Assembly (NCBI RefSeq): GCF_902859705.1
Contig: NZ_CADIJO010000011.1
Span: forward strand, 156,413 to 220,412
Source: Achromobacter deleyi
GTDB taxonomy: Bacteria > Pseudomonadota > Gammaproteobacteria > Burkholderiales > Burkholderiaceae_B
DNA length: 64,000 nucleotides
Reading direction: 5' to 3'
The position numbers and the translations under genes are program-made. Below the pieces are notes generated by a model. It ran no database searches and was not told the origin of the DNA. It saw nothing but the letters and a program-made list of their open reading frames with translations. Position 1 is the stretch's first letter. The number at the start of each line of letters is the position of its first letter. Shown here one piece after another: positions 16,932 through 25,152 of this stretch.

Positions 16932-16980
16932 TTAATTACCTGTTTAGAGTACACAAATAACGCGGCGCATGGGTAATTAA
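16932..16980. promoter_or_regulatory. Inverted repeat TTAATTACC...GGTAATTAA, possible regulator site
   Basis: TTAATTACC at 16932-16940 is exactly inverted as GGTAATTAA at 16972-16980, with 31 nt between. The region is strikingly A+T-rich for this genome and lies between the divergent regulator and fds genes. It is a plausible LysR-type recognition region; the assignment rests on position and symmetry only. Confidence 0.4.
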
Positions 16981-17002
16981 TATGTTTTTTAAAGCATATT
17001 AA
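16977..17002. promoter_or_regulatory. Perfect palindrome TTAATATG-N10-CATATTAA upstream of fdsG
   Basis: Eight-base arms at 16977-16984 and 16995-17002 flank a T/A-rich 10-nt spacer. The site overlaps the right arm of the preceding inverted repeat by 4 nt and lies about 70 nt before the fdsG start, a usual place for a LysR-type activator site or for the core promoter. It is probably bound by the divergent regulator. Confidence 0.45.
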
Positions 17003-17070
17003 ACCTCTGGACGCCGCCCCACGATAAAACCCCTGCAATGGGGTCCAGCACACAACTGGAGGAGACCGCC

Positions 17071-17628
17071 ATGCGTCAGCGCGAGGCAAAATCCGATCTG
17101 GCGTCCAGCGGGGGCGCCCGAGGCGGCCCGTTGGCCCTTGATGCCGCCCAGGCATCGGCCAGCCCGTCCATCGCCGCCACGGCCCGCATCCTGGCCCAGC
17201 TGAAAGACCAGCCCGGCCCGCTGTTGCCGGTGCTGCATGCCGTGCAGCACGAATTGGGCTGTATTCCGGCCGAGGCGGTGCAGACCATCGCCGAGGCCCT
17301 GAACCTGTCCCGCGCCGAAGTGCATGGCGTCATTACCTTCTACCCCCACTTTCGCAGCGAGCCGGCCGGGCGCCACACGCTGGAAGTGTGCCGCGCCGAA
17401 GCCTGTCAGGCCATGGGCGGCGAACACCTGGCCGCCCACGCGCGCCAGGCACTGGGCTGTGATTTCCACGCCAGCACGCACGACGGCGATTTCACGCTGG
17501 AACCGGTGTATTGCCTGGGCCTGTGCGCCCAGTCGCCTGCGGTGATGATCGACGGCCAGCCGCATGCCCGGGTCACGCCGGACAAGCTGGACCGGCTGCT
17601 GCGCCGCACGCGGGAGGCCGGCCAATGA
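17071..17628 (+). CDS. fdsG: NAD-dependent formate dehydrogenase, gamma subunit
   Basis: A NuoE-like subunit carrying one [2Fe-2S] cluster in the soluble NAD-linked formate dehydrogenase. The 185 residues include LPVLHAVQHELGCIP, EVHGVITFYPHF, and the cluster cysteines in EVCRAEACQAMG and PVYCLGLCAQSPAV. The ATG at 17071 follows CTGGAGGAGACC; an upstream extension is open but has no family similarity. It is the first gene of fdsGBA-fdhD-fdsD and overlaps fdsB by 4 nt. FdsG passes electrons between the catalytic subunit and the FMN subunit. Confidence 0.95.
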   Translation: MRQREAKSDLASSGGARGGPLALDAAQASASPSIAATARILAQLKDQPGPLLPVLHAVQHELGCIPAEAVQTIAEALNLSRAEVHGVITFYPHFRSEPAGRHTLEVCRAEACQAMGGEHLAAHARQALGCDFHASTHDGDFTLEPVYCLGLCAQSPAVMIDGQPHARVTPDKLDRLLRRTREAGQ

Positions 17629-19196
17629 CCGCCCCCATCACGATCTACGTGCCGCGCGACGCTGCGGCGCTGGCCATGGATGCCGACGCCGTGGCCCAGG
17701 CCATCGAGCAGGCGGCCGATGAACGCGGCCTGGCCGTGCAGGTGGTGCGCAACGGTTCGCGCGGGCTGCTGTGGCTGGAACCGCTGGTGGAAATCGCCAC
17801 GCAGGACGGCCGCCTGGCCTATGGCCCGGTGCAGCCCGAAGACGTGCCCGCCCTGTTCGAGGCCGGCTGGCTGACGGGCGGTGAACACCCGCTGCGCCTG
17901 GGCCTGACCGAAGAAATCCCCTACCTGAAGCACCAGGAACGGCTAACGTTCGCCCGGGTCGGCGTGATCGACCCGCTGTCGCTGCAGGACTACGCCGCGC
18001 ACGGCGGGCTGCAAGGATTGAAACGCGCGCTGGCCATGGAACCGGCCGCCATCGTCGACGAGATGGTCGCATCGGGCCTGCGAGGCCGCGGCGGCGCGGC
18101 GTTTCCCACGGGGATCAAATGGAAGACGGTGCTGGGCTCGCCCGCCGACCGCAAGTACATCGTCTGCAATGCCGACGAGGGCGACTCGGGCACCTTTGCC
18201 GACCGCCTGCTGATGGAAGGCGACCCCTATGTGCTGATCGAGGGCATGACCATCGCCGGCCTGGCGGTGGGCGCCACCTACGGCTACATCTACGTGCGGT
18301 CCGAATACCCGCACGCGATCGCCACGCTGGAAGCCGCCATCGAGCGGGCCCGCAGCGTGGGCTGGCTGGGCGATGACGTGCACGGCAGCGGCCGCCGCTT
18401 CGACCTGGAAGTGCGCAAGGGCGCAGGCGCCTACATCTGCGGCGAAGAAACCTCGCTGCTGGAAAGCCTGGAAGGCAAGCGCGGCGTGGTGCGCGCCAAG
18501 CCGCCGCTGCCCGCGATCTCGGGCCTGTTCGGCAAGCCTACGGTCATCAACAACGTGATCTCGCTGGCCACGGTGCCGATCATCCTGGCCAAGGGCGCGG
18601 CCTATTACCGCGACTATGGCGTGGGCCGTTCGCACGGCACGCTGCCGTTCCAGCTGGCCGGCAACCTCAAGCAAGGCGGGCTGGTGGAAAAGGCCTTCGG
18701 GCTGAGCCTGCGCGACCTGCTGTATGACTTTGGCGGCGGCAGCGCGTCCGGCCGCCCCTTGCGGGCGGTGCAGGTCGGCGGCCCCCTGGGCGCCTACCTG
18801 CCGCAATCGCAATGGGATGTGCCGCTGGACTACGAGGCCTACGTGCAGATCTCGGCCATGATCGGCCACGGCGGCCTGGTGGCGTTCGACGACACGGTCG
18901 ACATGGCGCGCATGGCGCGCTACGCGATGGAATTCTGCGCCATCGAATCCTGTGGCAAGTGCACGCCCTGCCGCATCGGCTCGACCCGCGGCGTGGAAAC
19001 CATCGACAGGATTTCGGCCGGCGGCCCCGACCGCGCGCAGCAGGTACACCTGCTGCGCGACCTGTGCGACACGATGCTGGGCGGATCGCTCTGCGCGCTG
19101 GGGGGCATGGCGCCCTACCCCGTGCTGTCGGCGCTGAACCACTTCCCGCAGGACTTCGGCATCGATACCCCTCAGCCCGCCGCTCACCCGGCCTGA
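17625..19196 (+). CDS. fdsB: NAD-dependent formate dehydrogenase, beta subunit
   Basis: A NuoF-like diaphorase subunit of 523 residues that binds FMN, NAD and a [4Fe-4S] cluster and reduces NAD with electrons from formate. RGRGGAAFPTGIKWK and CNADEGDSGTFADR are the NADH/FMN site, and CGKCTPCRIGSTRG near the C-terminus holds the cluster. The first 80 or so residues form a thioredoxin-like N-terminal domain without cysteines, as in FdsB proteins. The start overlaps the fdsG stop (ATGA). Confidence 0.96.
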   Translation: MTAPITIYVPRDAAALAMDADAVAQAIEQAADERGLAVQVVRNGSRGLLWLEPLVEIATQDGRLAYGPVQPEDVPALFEAGWLTGGEHPLRLGLTEEIPYLKHQERLTFARVGVIDPLSLQDYAAHGGLQGLKRALAMEPAAIVDEMVASGLRGRGGAAFPTGIKWKTVLGSPADRKYIVCNADEGDSGTFADRLLMEGDPYVLIEGMTIAGLAVGATYGYIYVRSEYPHAIATLEAAIERARSVGWLGDDVHGSGRRFDLEVRKGAGAYICGEETSLLESLEGKRGVVRAKPPLPAISGLFGKPTVINNVISLATVPIILAKGAAYYRDYGVGRSHGTLPFQLAGNLKQGGLVEKAFGLSLRDLLYDFGGGSASGRPLRAVQVGGPLGAYLPQSQWDVPLDYEAYVQISAMIGHGGLVAFDDTVDMARMARYAMEFCAIESCGKCTPCRIGSTRGVETIDRISAGGPDRAQQVHLLRDLCDTMLGGSLCALGGMAPYPVLSALNHFPQDFGIDTPQPAAHPA

Positions 19197-19209
19197 CCCC
19201 GAGACCGCC

Positions 19210-22086
19210 ATGCTAGAAACCGTCATCAAGCGCGACCGCGATCTGGGCACCCCGGCGCGGGTGTCCGAGCAGACCGTCACCCTGACCATCGATGGCCAGG
19301 AAATCACCGTGGCCGAAGGCACCTCGCTGATGCGCGCGGCTGCCGAGGCCGGCATCAACATCCCCAAGCTGTGCGCCACCGACAGCCTGGAGCCCTTCGG
19401 GTCGTGCCGGCTGTGCCTGGTGCAGATCGAAGGGCGCCGCGGCTATCCCGCGTCGTGCACCACGCCGGCCGAGAACGGCATGGTGGTGTACACCGAAACG
19501 CCCAAGCTGCACGACCTGCGGCGCGGCGTGATGGAGCTGTACATTTCCGACCACCCGCTGGACTGCCTGACCTGTCCGGCCAACGGCGACTGCGAACTGC
19601 AGGACATGGCCGGGGTGGTGGGCCTGCGCAACGTGCGCTACGGCTACGACGGCGCCAACCATTTGAAGAGTGAAAAGGACGAGTCCAATCCGTACTTCAC
19701 CTACGACGCGTCCAAATGCATCGTCTGCAACCGCTGCGTGCGCGCCTGCGAGGAAACCCAGGGCACCTTCGCGCTGACGATCTCGGGCAAAGGCTTCGCC
19801 TCGCGCGTGTCGCCGGGGCAGGACCAGCCTTTCCTGGAAAGCGAATGCGTGTCCTGCGGCGCCTGCGTGCAGGCCTGTCCCACGTCCACCCTGCAGGAAA
19901 AGACCGTCATCATGATGGGCCAGGCCGAGCATTCGGTCGTGACCACCTGCGCCTACTGCGGCGTGGGCTGCGGCTTCAAGGCCGAGATGAAGGGCCAGGA
20001 AGTGGTGCGCATGGTGCCCTGGAAAGACGGCCAGGCCAACCGCGGCCACTCGTGCGTGAAGGGGCGCTTTGCCTGGGGCTACGCCACGCACAAGGAACGC
20101 GTGCTCAAGCCGATGATCCGCAAGCACATCACCGATTCCTGGAAGGAAGTGTCCTGGGACGAGGCGATCAACTATGCCGCGTCGGAATTTCGCCGCATCC
20201 AGGGCCAATTCGGCCGTGACGCGGTGGGCGGCATCACGTCGTCGCGCTGCACCAACGAAGAAACCTGGCTGGTGCAGAAGCTGGTGCGCGCCGCCTTCGG
20301 CACCAACAACGTCGACACCTGCGCGCGGGTCTGCCATTCGCCCACCGGCTACGGCCTGAAGCAGACGCTGGGCGAATCGGCCGGCACGCAGACGTTCGAT
20401 TCGGTCATGCATACCGACGTGGTGATCGTGATGGGCGCCAACCCGTCCAGCGGCCACCCCGTGTTCGCCTCGCGCCTGAAGCGCCGGCTGCGCCAGGGCG
20501 CGCGCCTGATCGTGATCGACCCGCGCCGCATCGAACTGGTGAGCTCGCCGCACATCAAGGCCGACTTCCACCTGCAGGTGCGTCCGGGCACCAATACCGC
20601 GCTGCTGTCGTCGCTGGCCCACGTGATCGCCACCGAAGGCCTGATCGACGAGGCCTTCGTGGCCGAACGCTGCGAAACCAAGGCATTCAATGAGTGGCGC
20701 GATTTCGTGTCGCTGCCCGAGAATTCGCCCGAAGCCATGGCCGAGATCACCGGCGTGCCGGCGCAGGCCGTGCGCGGCGCGGCGCGATTGTTCGCCACCG
20801 GCGGCAATGGCTCGATCTATTACGGCCTGGGCGTGACCGAACACAGCCAGGGGTCCACCACCGTGATGGCGATCGCCAACTTGGCCATGGCCACGGGCAA
20901 CGTGGGCCGCGAGGGCGTGGGCGTGAATCCGCTGCGCGGCCAGAACAACGTGCAGGGTTCGTGCGACATGGGTTCGTTCCCGCACGAACTGCCCGGCTAC
21001 CGCCACATTTCCGACAACGTCGTGCGGGCGCAATTCGAGGCGGACTGGGGCGTGACCTTGCAGCCCGAACCCGGCCTGCGCATTCCGAACATGTTCGAGG
21101 CCGCGCTGGGCGGCTCGTTCAAGGGCCTGTACTGCCAGGGCGAAGACATCGTGCAGTCCGACCCGAACACACAGCACGTGGCGGCGGCGCTGGCGGCGAT
21201 GGAATGCATCGTGGTGCAGGACCTGTTCCTGAACGAAACCGCCAAGTACGCGCACGTGTTCCTGCCCGGCTCGTCGTTCCTGGAAAAGGACGGCACCTTC
21301 ACCAACGCCGAACGCCGCATTTCGCGGGTGCGCAAGGTGATGGAACCGAAGAACGGCAAGTCGGACTGGGAAGTGACGGTGGCGCTTTCCAACGCGCTGG
21401 GCTACCCCATGAACTACCGCCATCCGCGCGAGATCATGGAAGAGATCGCGCGCCTGACGCCGACCTTCAGCGGCGTCAGCTACGAAAAACTGGACAAGCT
21501 GGGCAGCCTGCAATGGCCGTGCAATGACGATGCGCCGGAAGGCACGCCGATCATGCACATCGATGCCTTCGTGCGCGGCAAGGGCAAGTTCATGATCACC
21601 AAGTACGTGCCCACCGACGAGCGCAGCACGCGCCGCTTCCCGCTGCTCTTGACCACCGGGCGCATCCTGTCGCAATACAACGTGGGCGCGCAGACCCGCC
21701 GCACGCCCAACGTGATGTGGCACAGCGAAGACGTGCTGGAAATCCACCCGCAGGACGCGGAAGACCGCGGCGTGAAGGACGGCGACTGGGTTGGCGTGCA
21801 AAGCCGCGCGGGCGAAACGGTGCTGCGTGCGACGCTTACCGACCGGGTGCAGCCGGGCGTGGTATACACCACGTTCCACTTCCCCGAGTCCGGCGCCAAC
21901 GTCGTCACGACCGACAACTCCGACTGGGCCACCAACTGCCCCGAATACAAGGTCACCGCGGTGCAGCTGACGCGGGTGTCCCAGCCTTCGGAATGGCAGC
22001 GCCAATGGTCGCGTTTCGCGGATATCCAGCAAAAGCTGCTGCGTGAACGTTCACGCGAAAGCGAAGCCGCGCTGACGGGGAAATAA
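19210..22086 (+). CDS. fdsA: NAD-dependent formate dehydrogenase, catalytic alpha subunit
   Basis: The 958-residue molybdenum (or tungsten) enzyme that oxidises formate to carbon dioxide. Iron-sulfur ligands appear in order: CATDSLEPFGSCRLCLVQIE ([2Fe-2S]), HPLDCLTCPANGDCELQDMA, CIVCNRCVRACEE and CVSCGACVQACPT. CAYCGVGCGFKAEM then opens the molybdopterin domain at about residue 240. The metal ligand is cysteine, in CARVCHSPTGYGL, not selenocysteine. The dimethylsulfoxide-reductase-type domain runs to the C-terminus. It starts 13 nt after fdsB. It requires the bis-MGD made by the moa/moe/mob genes on the left. Confidence 0.97.
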   Translation: MLETVIKRDRDLGTPARVSEQTVTLTIDGQEITVAEGTSLMRAAAEAGINIPKLCATDSLEPFGSCRLCLVQIEGRRGYPASCTTPAENGMVVYTETPKLHDLRRGVMELYISDHPLDCLTCPANGDCELQDMAGVVGLRNVRYGYDGANHLKSEKDESNPYFTYDASKCIVCNRCVRACEETQGTFALTISGKGFASRVSPGQDQPFLESECVSCGACVQACPTSTLQEKTVIMMGQAEHSVVTTCAYCGVGCGFKAEMKGQEVVRMVPWKDGQANRGHSCVKGRFAWGYATHKERVLKPMIRKHITDSWKEVSWDEAINYAASEFRRIQGQFGRDAVGGITSSRCTNEETWLVQKLVRAAFGTNNVDTCARVCHSPTGYGLKQTLGESAGTQTFDSVMHTDVVIVMGANPSSGHPVFASRLKRRLRQGARLIVIDPRRIELVSSPHIKADFHLQVRPGTNTALLSSLAHVIATEGLIDEAFVAERCETKAFNEWRDFVSLPENSPEAMAEITGVPAQAVRGAARLFATGGNGSIYYGLGVTEHSQGSTTVMAIANLAMATGNVGREGVGVNPLRGQNNVQGSCDMGSFPHELPGYRHISDNVVRAQFEADWGVTLQPEPGLRIPNMFEAALGGSFKGLYCQGEDIVQSDPNTQHVAAALAAMECIVVQDLFLNETAKYAHVFLPGSSFLEKDGTFTNAERRISRVRKVMEPKNGKSDWEVTVALSNALGYPMNYRHPREIMEEIARLTPTFSGVSYEKLDKLGSLQWPCNDDAPEGTPIMHIDAFVRGKGKFMITKYVPTDERSTRRFPLLLTTGRILSQYNVGAQTRRTPNVMWHSEDVLEIHPQDAEDRGVKDGDWVGVQSRAGETVLRATLTDRVQPGVVYTTFHFPESGANVVTTDNSDWATNCPEYKVTAVQLTRVSQPSEWQRQWSRFADIQQKLLRERSRESEAALTGK

Positions 22087-22108
22087 CCCCGACTGCCCCG
22101 GAACCGCC

Positions 22109-22939
22109 ATGGACCCACGCCCCTCTTCCCCGTCCGACCGCCTCGATAGCGTGGCGGCCCAGGTGACCCGTGTACGGGCCGGCGCCATCGTGGCCGGCGC
22201 CCAGGCCGATCACCTGGCCGAGGAAACGCCGGTAGCGCTGGAATTCAACGGCATCAGCCACGCCACCATGCTGGCCACGCCGGCCGACCTGGAAGACTTC
22301 GCGGTGGGCTTTTCCTTGTCGGAAGGCATCATCGACAGCGTGGCGGACGTGCGCGGCATCGACGTGCTGCCGCAGTGCGACGGCATCGTGGTGCAGGTGG
22401 AAATCTCCAGCGCTTGCGAAGCGCGGCTGAAGTCGCGCCGCCGCGCCATGGCCGGGCGCACCGGCTGCGGCCTGTGCGGCGTGGAAACGCTGCCCGAAGT
22501 GCTGCGGCCCGTGGACCCGGTGCCGGCCGGCGCGCCGCTGGCCATCGGCGCGGTGCTGCGGGCCATGGGCGCCATGCGCGCGCGCCAGGCGCTGCACGAC
22601 CTGACCGGCGCCACCCACGCCGCCGGCTGGGCGGACGCCGACGGCACGGTCGCGCTGGTACGCGAAGACGTGGGCCGCCACAACGCGCTGGACAAGCTGG
22701 TGGGCGCCCTGGCGCGCCAGGCCATGCAGGCCGGCGGCGGCATGGTGCTGGTGTCCAGCCGCGCCAGTTTTGAAATGGTGCAGAAAACGGCTTCTGCCGG
22801 CGTTGGCGTGCTGGCGGCGGTATCGGCCCCCACCGCGCTGGCGGTGCGGCTGGCGGACAGCGCCGGCATCGCGCTGCTGGGCTTTCTGCGCGGCGAAGAC
22901 GCCACCCTGTATTCCCACCCCGAACGCATCACCTCCTAG
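22109..22939 (+). CDS. fdhD: Formate dehydrogenase accessory sulfurtransferase
   Basis: FdhD (called FdsC in fds operons) carries sulfur to the bis-MGD cofactor and inserts it into the catalytic subunit; without it formate dehydrogenase is inactive. The 276 residues contain the essential GRTGCGLCGVE motif (Cys-x-x-Cys) and the DVGRHNALDKLVGAL and LVSSRASFEMVQK blocks. The gene lies between fdsA and fdsD, as in other betaproteobacterial fds operons. Confidence 0.95.
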   Translation: MDPRPSSPSDRLDSVAAQVTRVRAGAIVAGAQADHLAEETPVALEFNGISHATMLATPADLEDFAVGFSLSEGIIDSVADVRGIDVLPQCDGIVVQVEISSACEARLKSRRRAMAGRTGCGLCGVETLPEVLRPVDPVPAGAPLAIGAVLRAMGAMRARQALHDLTGATHAAGWADADGTVALVREDVGRHNALDKLVGALARQAMQAGGGMVLVSSRASFEMVQKTASAGVGVLAAVSAPTALAVRLADSAGIALLGFLRGEDATLYSHPERITS

Positions 22940-22957
22940 ACCGGACGCGACACACGC

Positions 22958-23215
22958 ATGGAAATCGGCAACCTGATCCGCATGGCCAACCGCATCGGCC
23001 AATTCTTCGAAGCCATGCCCGTGCGGCCGGAAGCGCTGGAAGGCGTGGCCAACCATATCCACAAGTTCTGGGAGCCCCGCATGCGCAACGAGCTGCTGGA
23101 CTTCCTGGCCCGGCAGCCCGATGGCGATGCCGGCGAACAGCAGTTGCATCCGCTGGTGCTGGAGGCGGTCACGCAGAACCGCCAGCGCCTGACGCCGCTT
23201 GCCCGGGTGTCGTAG
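22958..23215 (+). CDS. fdsD: NAD-dependent formate dehydrogenase, delta subunit
   Basis: An 85-residue small subunit of the Fds complex. MEIGNLIRMANRIGQFFEAM and GVANHIHKFWEPRMRNELL are the conserved parts. It has no cofactor motif, and its role is assembly or stability of the holoenzyme. It ends the fds operon; the next start (the OFA transporter) is 114 nt away. Confidence 0.93.
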   Translation: MEIGNLIRMANRIGQFFEAMPVRPEALEGVANHIHKFWEPRMRNELLDFLARQPDGDAGEQQLHPLVLEAVTQNRQRLTPLARVS

Positions 23216-23328
23216 ACCGGGCAGGCGCCGCCGCAGCACGCTTTACCGCAGCAAAGGGTTCACAACAAGCGCGGGACTGGATTTTCCGGTCTGACGCGCG
23301 CTATAAAGCCGCACCCCGAGGAGACCTC

Positions 23329-24996
23329 ATGGAAAGCACTGCAACACTGGATCTGCCTGGTTCAAAGCCCGGCTTTCTGGACAAAGAACGCACCATCGCC
23401 GGGCCGGGCTTTTCCCGCTGGCTGGTGCCCCCGGCCGCCCTGGCCATCCACCTGTGCATCGGGATGGCCTATGGCTTCTCGGTGTTCTGGCTGCCCTTGT
23501 CCAAGGCGATCGGCGGCGCCCAGCCGCTGGCCTGCCCGGCCGACATGAGCCTGGCGGCCGAGCTGTTCACCACCAGCTGCGACTGGCGGATCTCGACCAT
23601 GGGGTGGATGTACACCCTGTTCTTCGTGCTGCTGGGCTGTTCCGCGGCGCTATGGGGCGGCTGGCTGGAACGCGCCGGTCCGCGCAAGGCGGGCGTGGTG
23701 TCGGCGGTGTGCTGGTGCGGCGGCCTGGTCATTTCGGCCTTCGGGGTCTACCTGCACCAGATGTGGATGCTGTGGCTGGGGTCCGGCGTCATTGGCGGCA
23801 TCGGCCTGGGGCTGGGCTATATCTCGCCGGTCAGCACGCTGATCAAGTGGTTCCCCGACCGCCGCGGCATGGCGACCGGCATGGCCATCATGGGCTTTGG
23901 CGGCGGCGCCATGATCGGCGCGCCGCTGGCCGACCTGCTGATGCGCTACTTCGCCACGCCCACCTCGGTCGGCGTCTGGCAGACCTTCCTGACCATGGCG
24001 GTGGTGTATTTCGTCTTCATGATGTCCGGCGCGATGGGCTACCGCGTGCCGCCCACCGGCTGGAAGCCCGAGGGCTGGACGGCGCCCGCCAAACAGGCCA
24101 ACAACGCCATGATCACCAAGGGCCACGTCCACGTGAAGCGGGTCTGGGGCGTGCCGCAGTTCTGGCTGGTGTGGCTGGTACTGTGCCTGAACGTGACCGC
24201 CGGCATCGGCATCCTGGGCATGGCTTCGCCGCTGCTGCAGGAAGTGTTCGGCGGCGGCCTGATCAACAAGCCTGAACTGGGCTACGGCCAGCTCGACAAG
24301 AGCCAGCTGGCGGCCATTGCCGCCATCGCCGCGGGCTTTACCGGCCTGCTCAGCCTGTTCAACATCGGCGGCCGCTTCTTCTGGGCCAGCCTGTCGGACA
24401 AGCTGGGCCGCAAGCTGACCTACCTGATCTTCTTCGTGCTGGGCTTCGTGCTGTACGCCGCCATTCCCTGGACGGCGCACATGGGCGCGCTGGCGCTGTT
24501 CGTGGCCGCCTTCTGCGTGATCCTGTCGATGTACGGCGGCGGCTTCGCCACGGTGCCCGCCTACCTGGCGGACCTGTTCGGCACCCAGATGGTGGGCGCC
24601 ATCCACGGCCGCCTGCTGACGGCCTGGTCGGCGGCGGGCATCTTCGGCCCGGTGCTGGTGAACTACATCCGCGAATACCAGCTGTCCATCGGCGTGCCGC
24701 GGGCGCAGGTGTATGACATCACCATGTACATCCTGGCGGGCATGCTGGTGCTGGGTTTCCTGTGCAACCTGGCGATTCGCCCGGTGAACCCCAAGTACTT
24801 CATGACCGATGAGGAACTGGCCCGCGAAAAGGCCCTGGCGCATGAACGCGCCGCGGCGGCCGAGACCCACGGGTCGGGCACGTCCACCTTCCGCACGCCG
24901 CTGGCGCTGGTGCTGTTTGCCTGGGCCTGCGTGGGCATTCCGCTGGCCTGGGGCGTCTGGATCACGCTGCAAAAGGCCGTGGTGCTGTTCCACTGA
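23329..24996 (+). CDS. OFA-family MFS antiporter (oxalate/formate type)
   Basis: A 555-residue membrane protein with about twelve helices. AIHLCIGMAYGFSVFWLPL at the first helix, SPVSTLIKWFPDRRGMATGM, and FWASLSDKLGRKLTYLIFF match the oxalate:formate antiporter family. The last 55 residues include an extra hydrophobic segment. Position directly after the formate dehydrogenase operon makes formate or a related carboxylate a likely substrate, though OFA proteins also move other organic acids. The ATG at 23329 follows GAGGAGACC. A strong terminator follows the gene. Confidence 0.9.
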   Translation: MESTATLDLPGSKPGFLDKERTIAGPGFSRWLVPPAALAIHLCIGMAYGFSVFWLPLSKAIGGAQPLACPADMSLAAELFTTSCDWRISTMGWMYTLFFVLLGCSAALWGGWLERAGPRKAGVVSAVCWCGGLVISAFGVYLHQMWMLWLGSGVIGGIGLGLGYISPVSTLIKWFPDRRGMATGMAIMGFGGGAMIGAPLADLLMRYFATPTSVGVWQTFLTMAVVYFVFMMSGAMGYRVPPTGWKPEGWTAPAKQANNAMITKGHVHVKRVWGVPQFWLVWLVLCLNVTAGIGILGMASPLLQEVFGGGLINKPELGYGQLDKSQLAAIAAIAAGFTGLLSLFNIGGRFFWASLSDKLGRKLTYLIFFVLGFVLYAAIPWTAHMGALALFVAAFCVILSMYGGGFATVPAYLADLFGTQMVGAIHGRLLTAWSAAGIFGPVLVNYIREYQLSIGVPRAQVYDITMYILAGMLVLGFLCNLAIRPVNPKYFMTDEELAREKALAHERAAAAETHGSGTSTFRTPLALVLFAWACVGIPLAWGVWITLQKAVVLFH

Positions 24997-25039
24997 CCCC
25001 GTTTGCCCGGGCGGCGCCGCGCGCGCCCGCCCGTCCCCA

Positions 25040-25082
25040 GGGCGCGAAGCTGCTACATTGGCAGCCGCGCCCTTTCTTTTTT
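25040..25082 (+). terminator. Rho-independent terminator after the OFA transporter
   Basis: The stem GGGCGCG/CGCGCCC (25040-25046 and 25066-25072) is extended by GCTGC/GCAGC around a 7-nt loop and followed by TTTCTTTTTT. It ends the formate dehydrogenase/OFA transcription unit. The T tract merges into an oligopyrimidine stretch reaching about 25108. Confidence 0.85.
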
Positions 25083-25152
25083 CTCTTTTCCCCCCATTCC
25101 CCTCCCCCATGACCTGCCTGCCCAAGAAGCCCCTTATTGCTGGAGCGCCACG

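Noticed and set aside
19213..22032. A 939-codon minus-strand open frame opposite fdsA
   Set aside because: It is a mirror of a certain gene with typical shadow composition (His, Arg, Ala, Gly) and no family.
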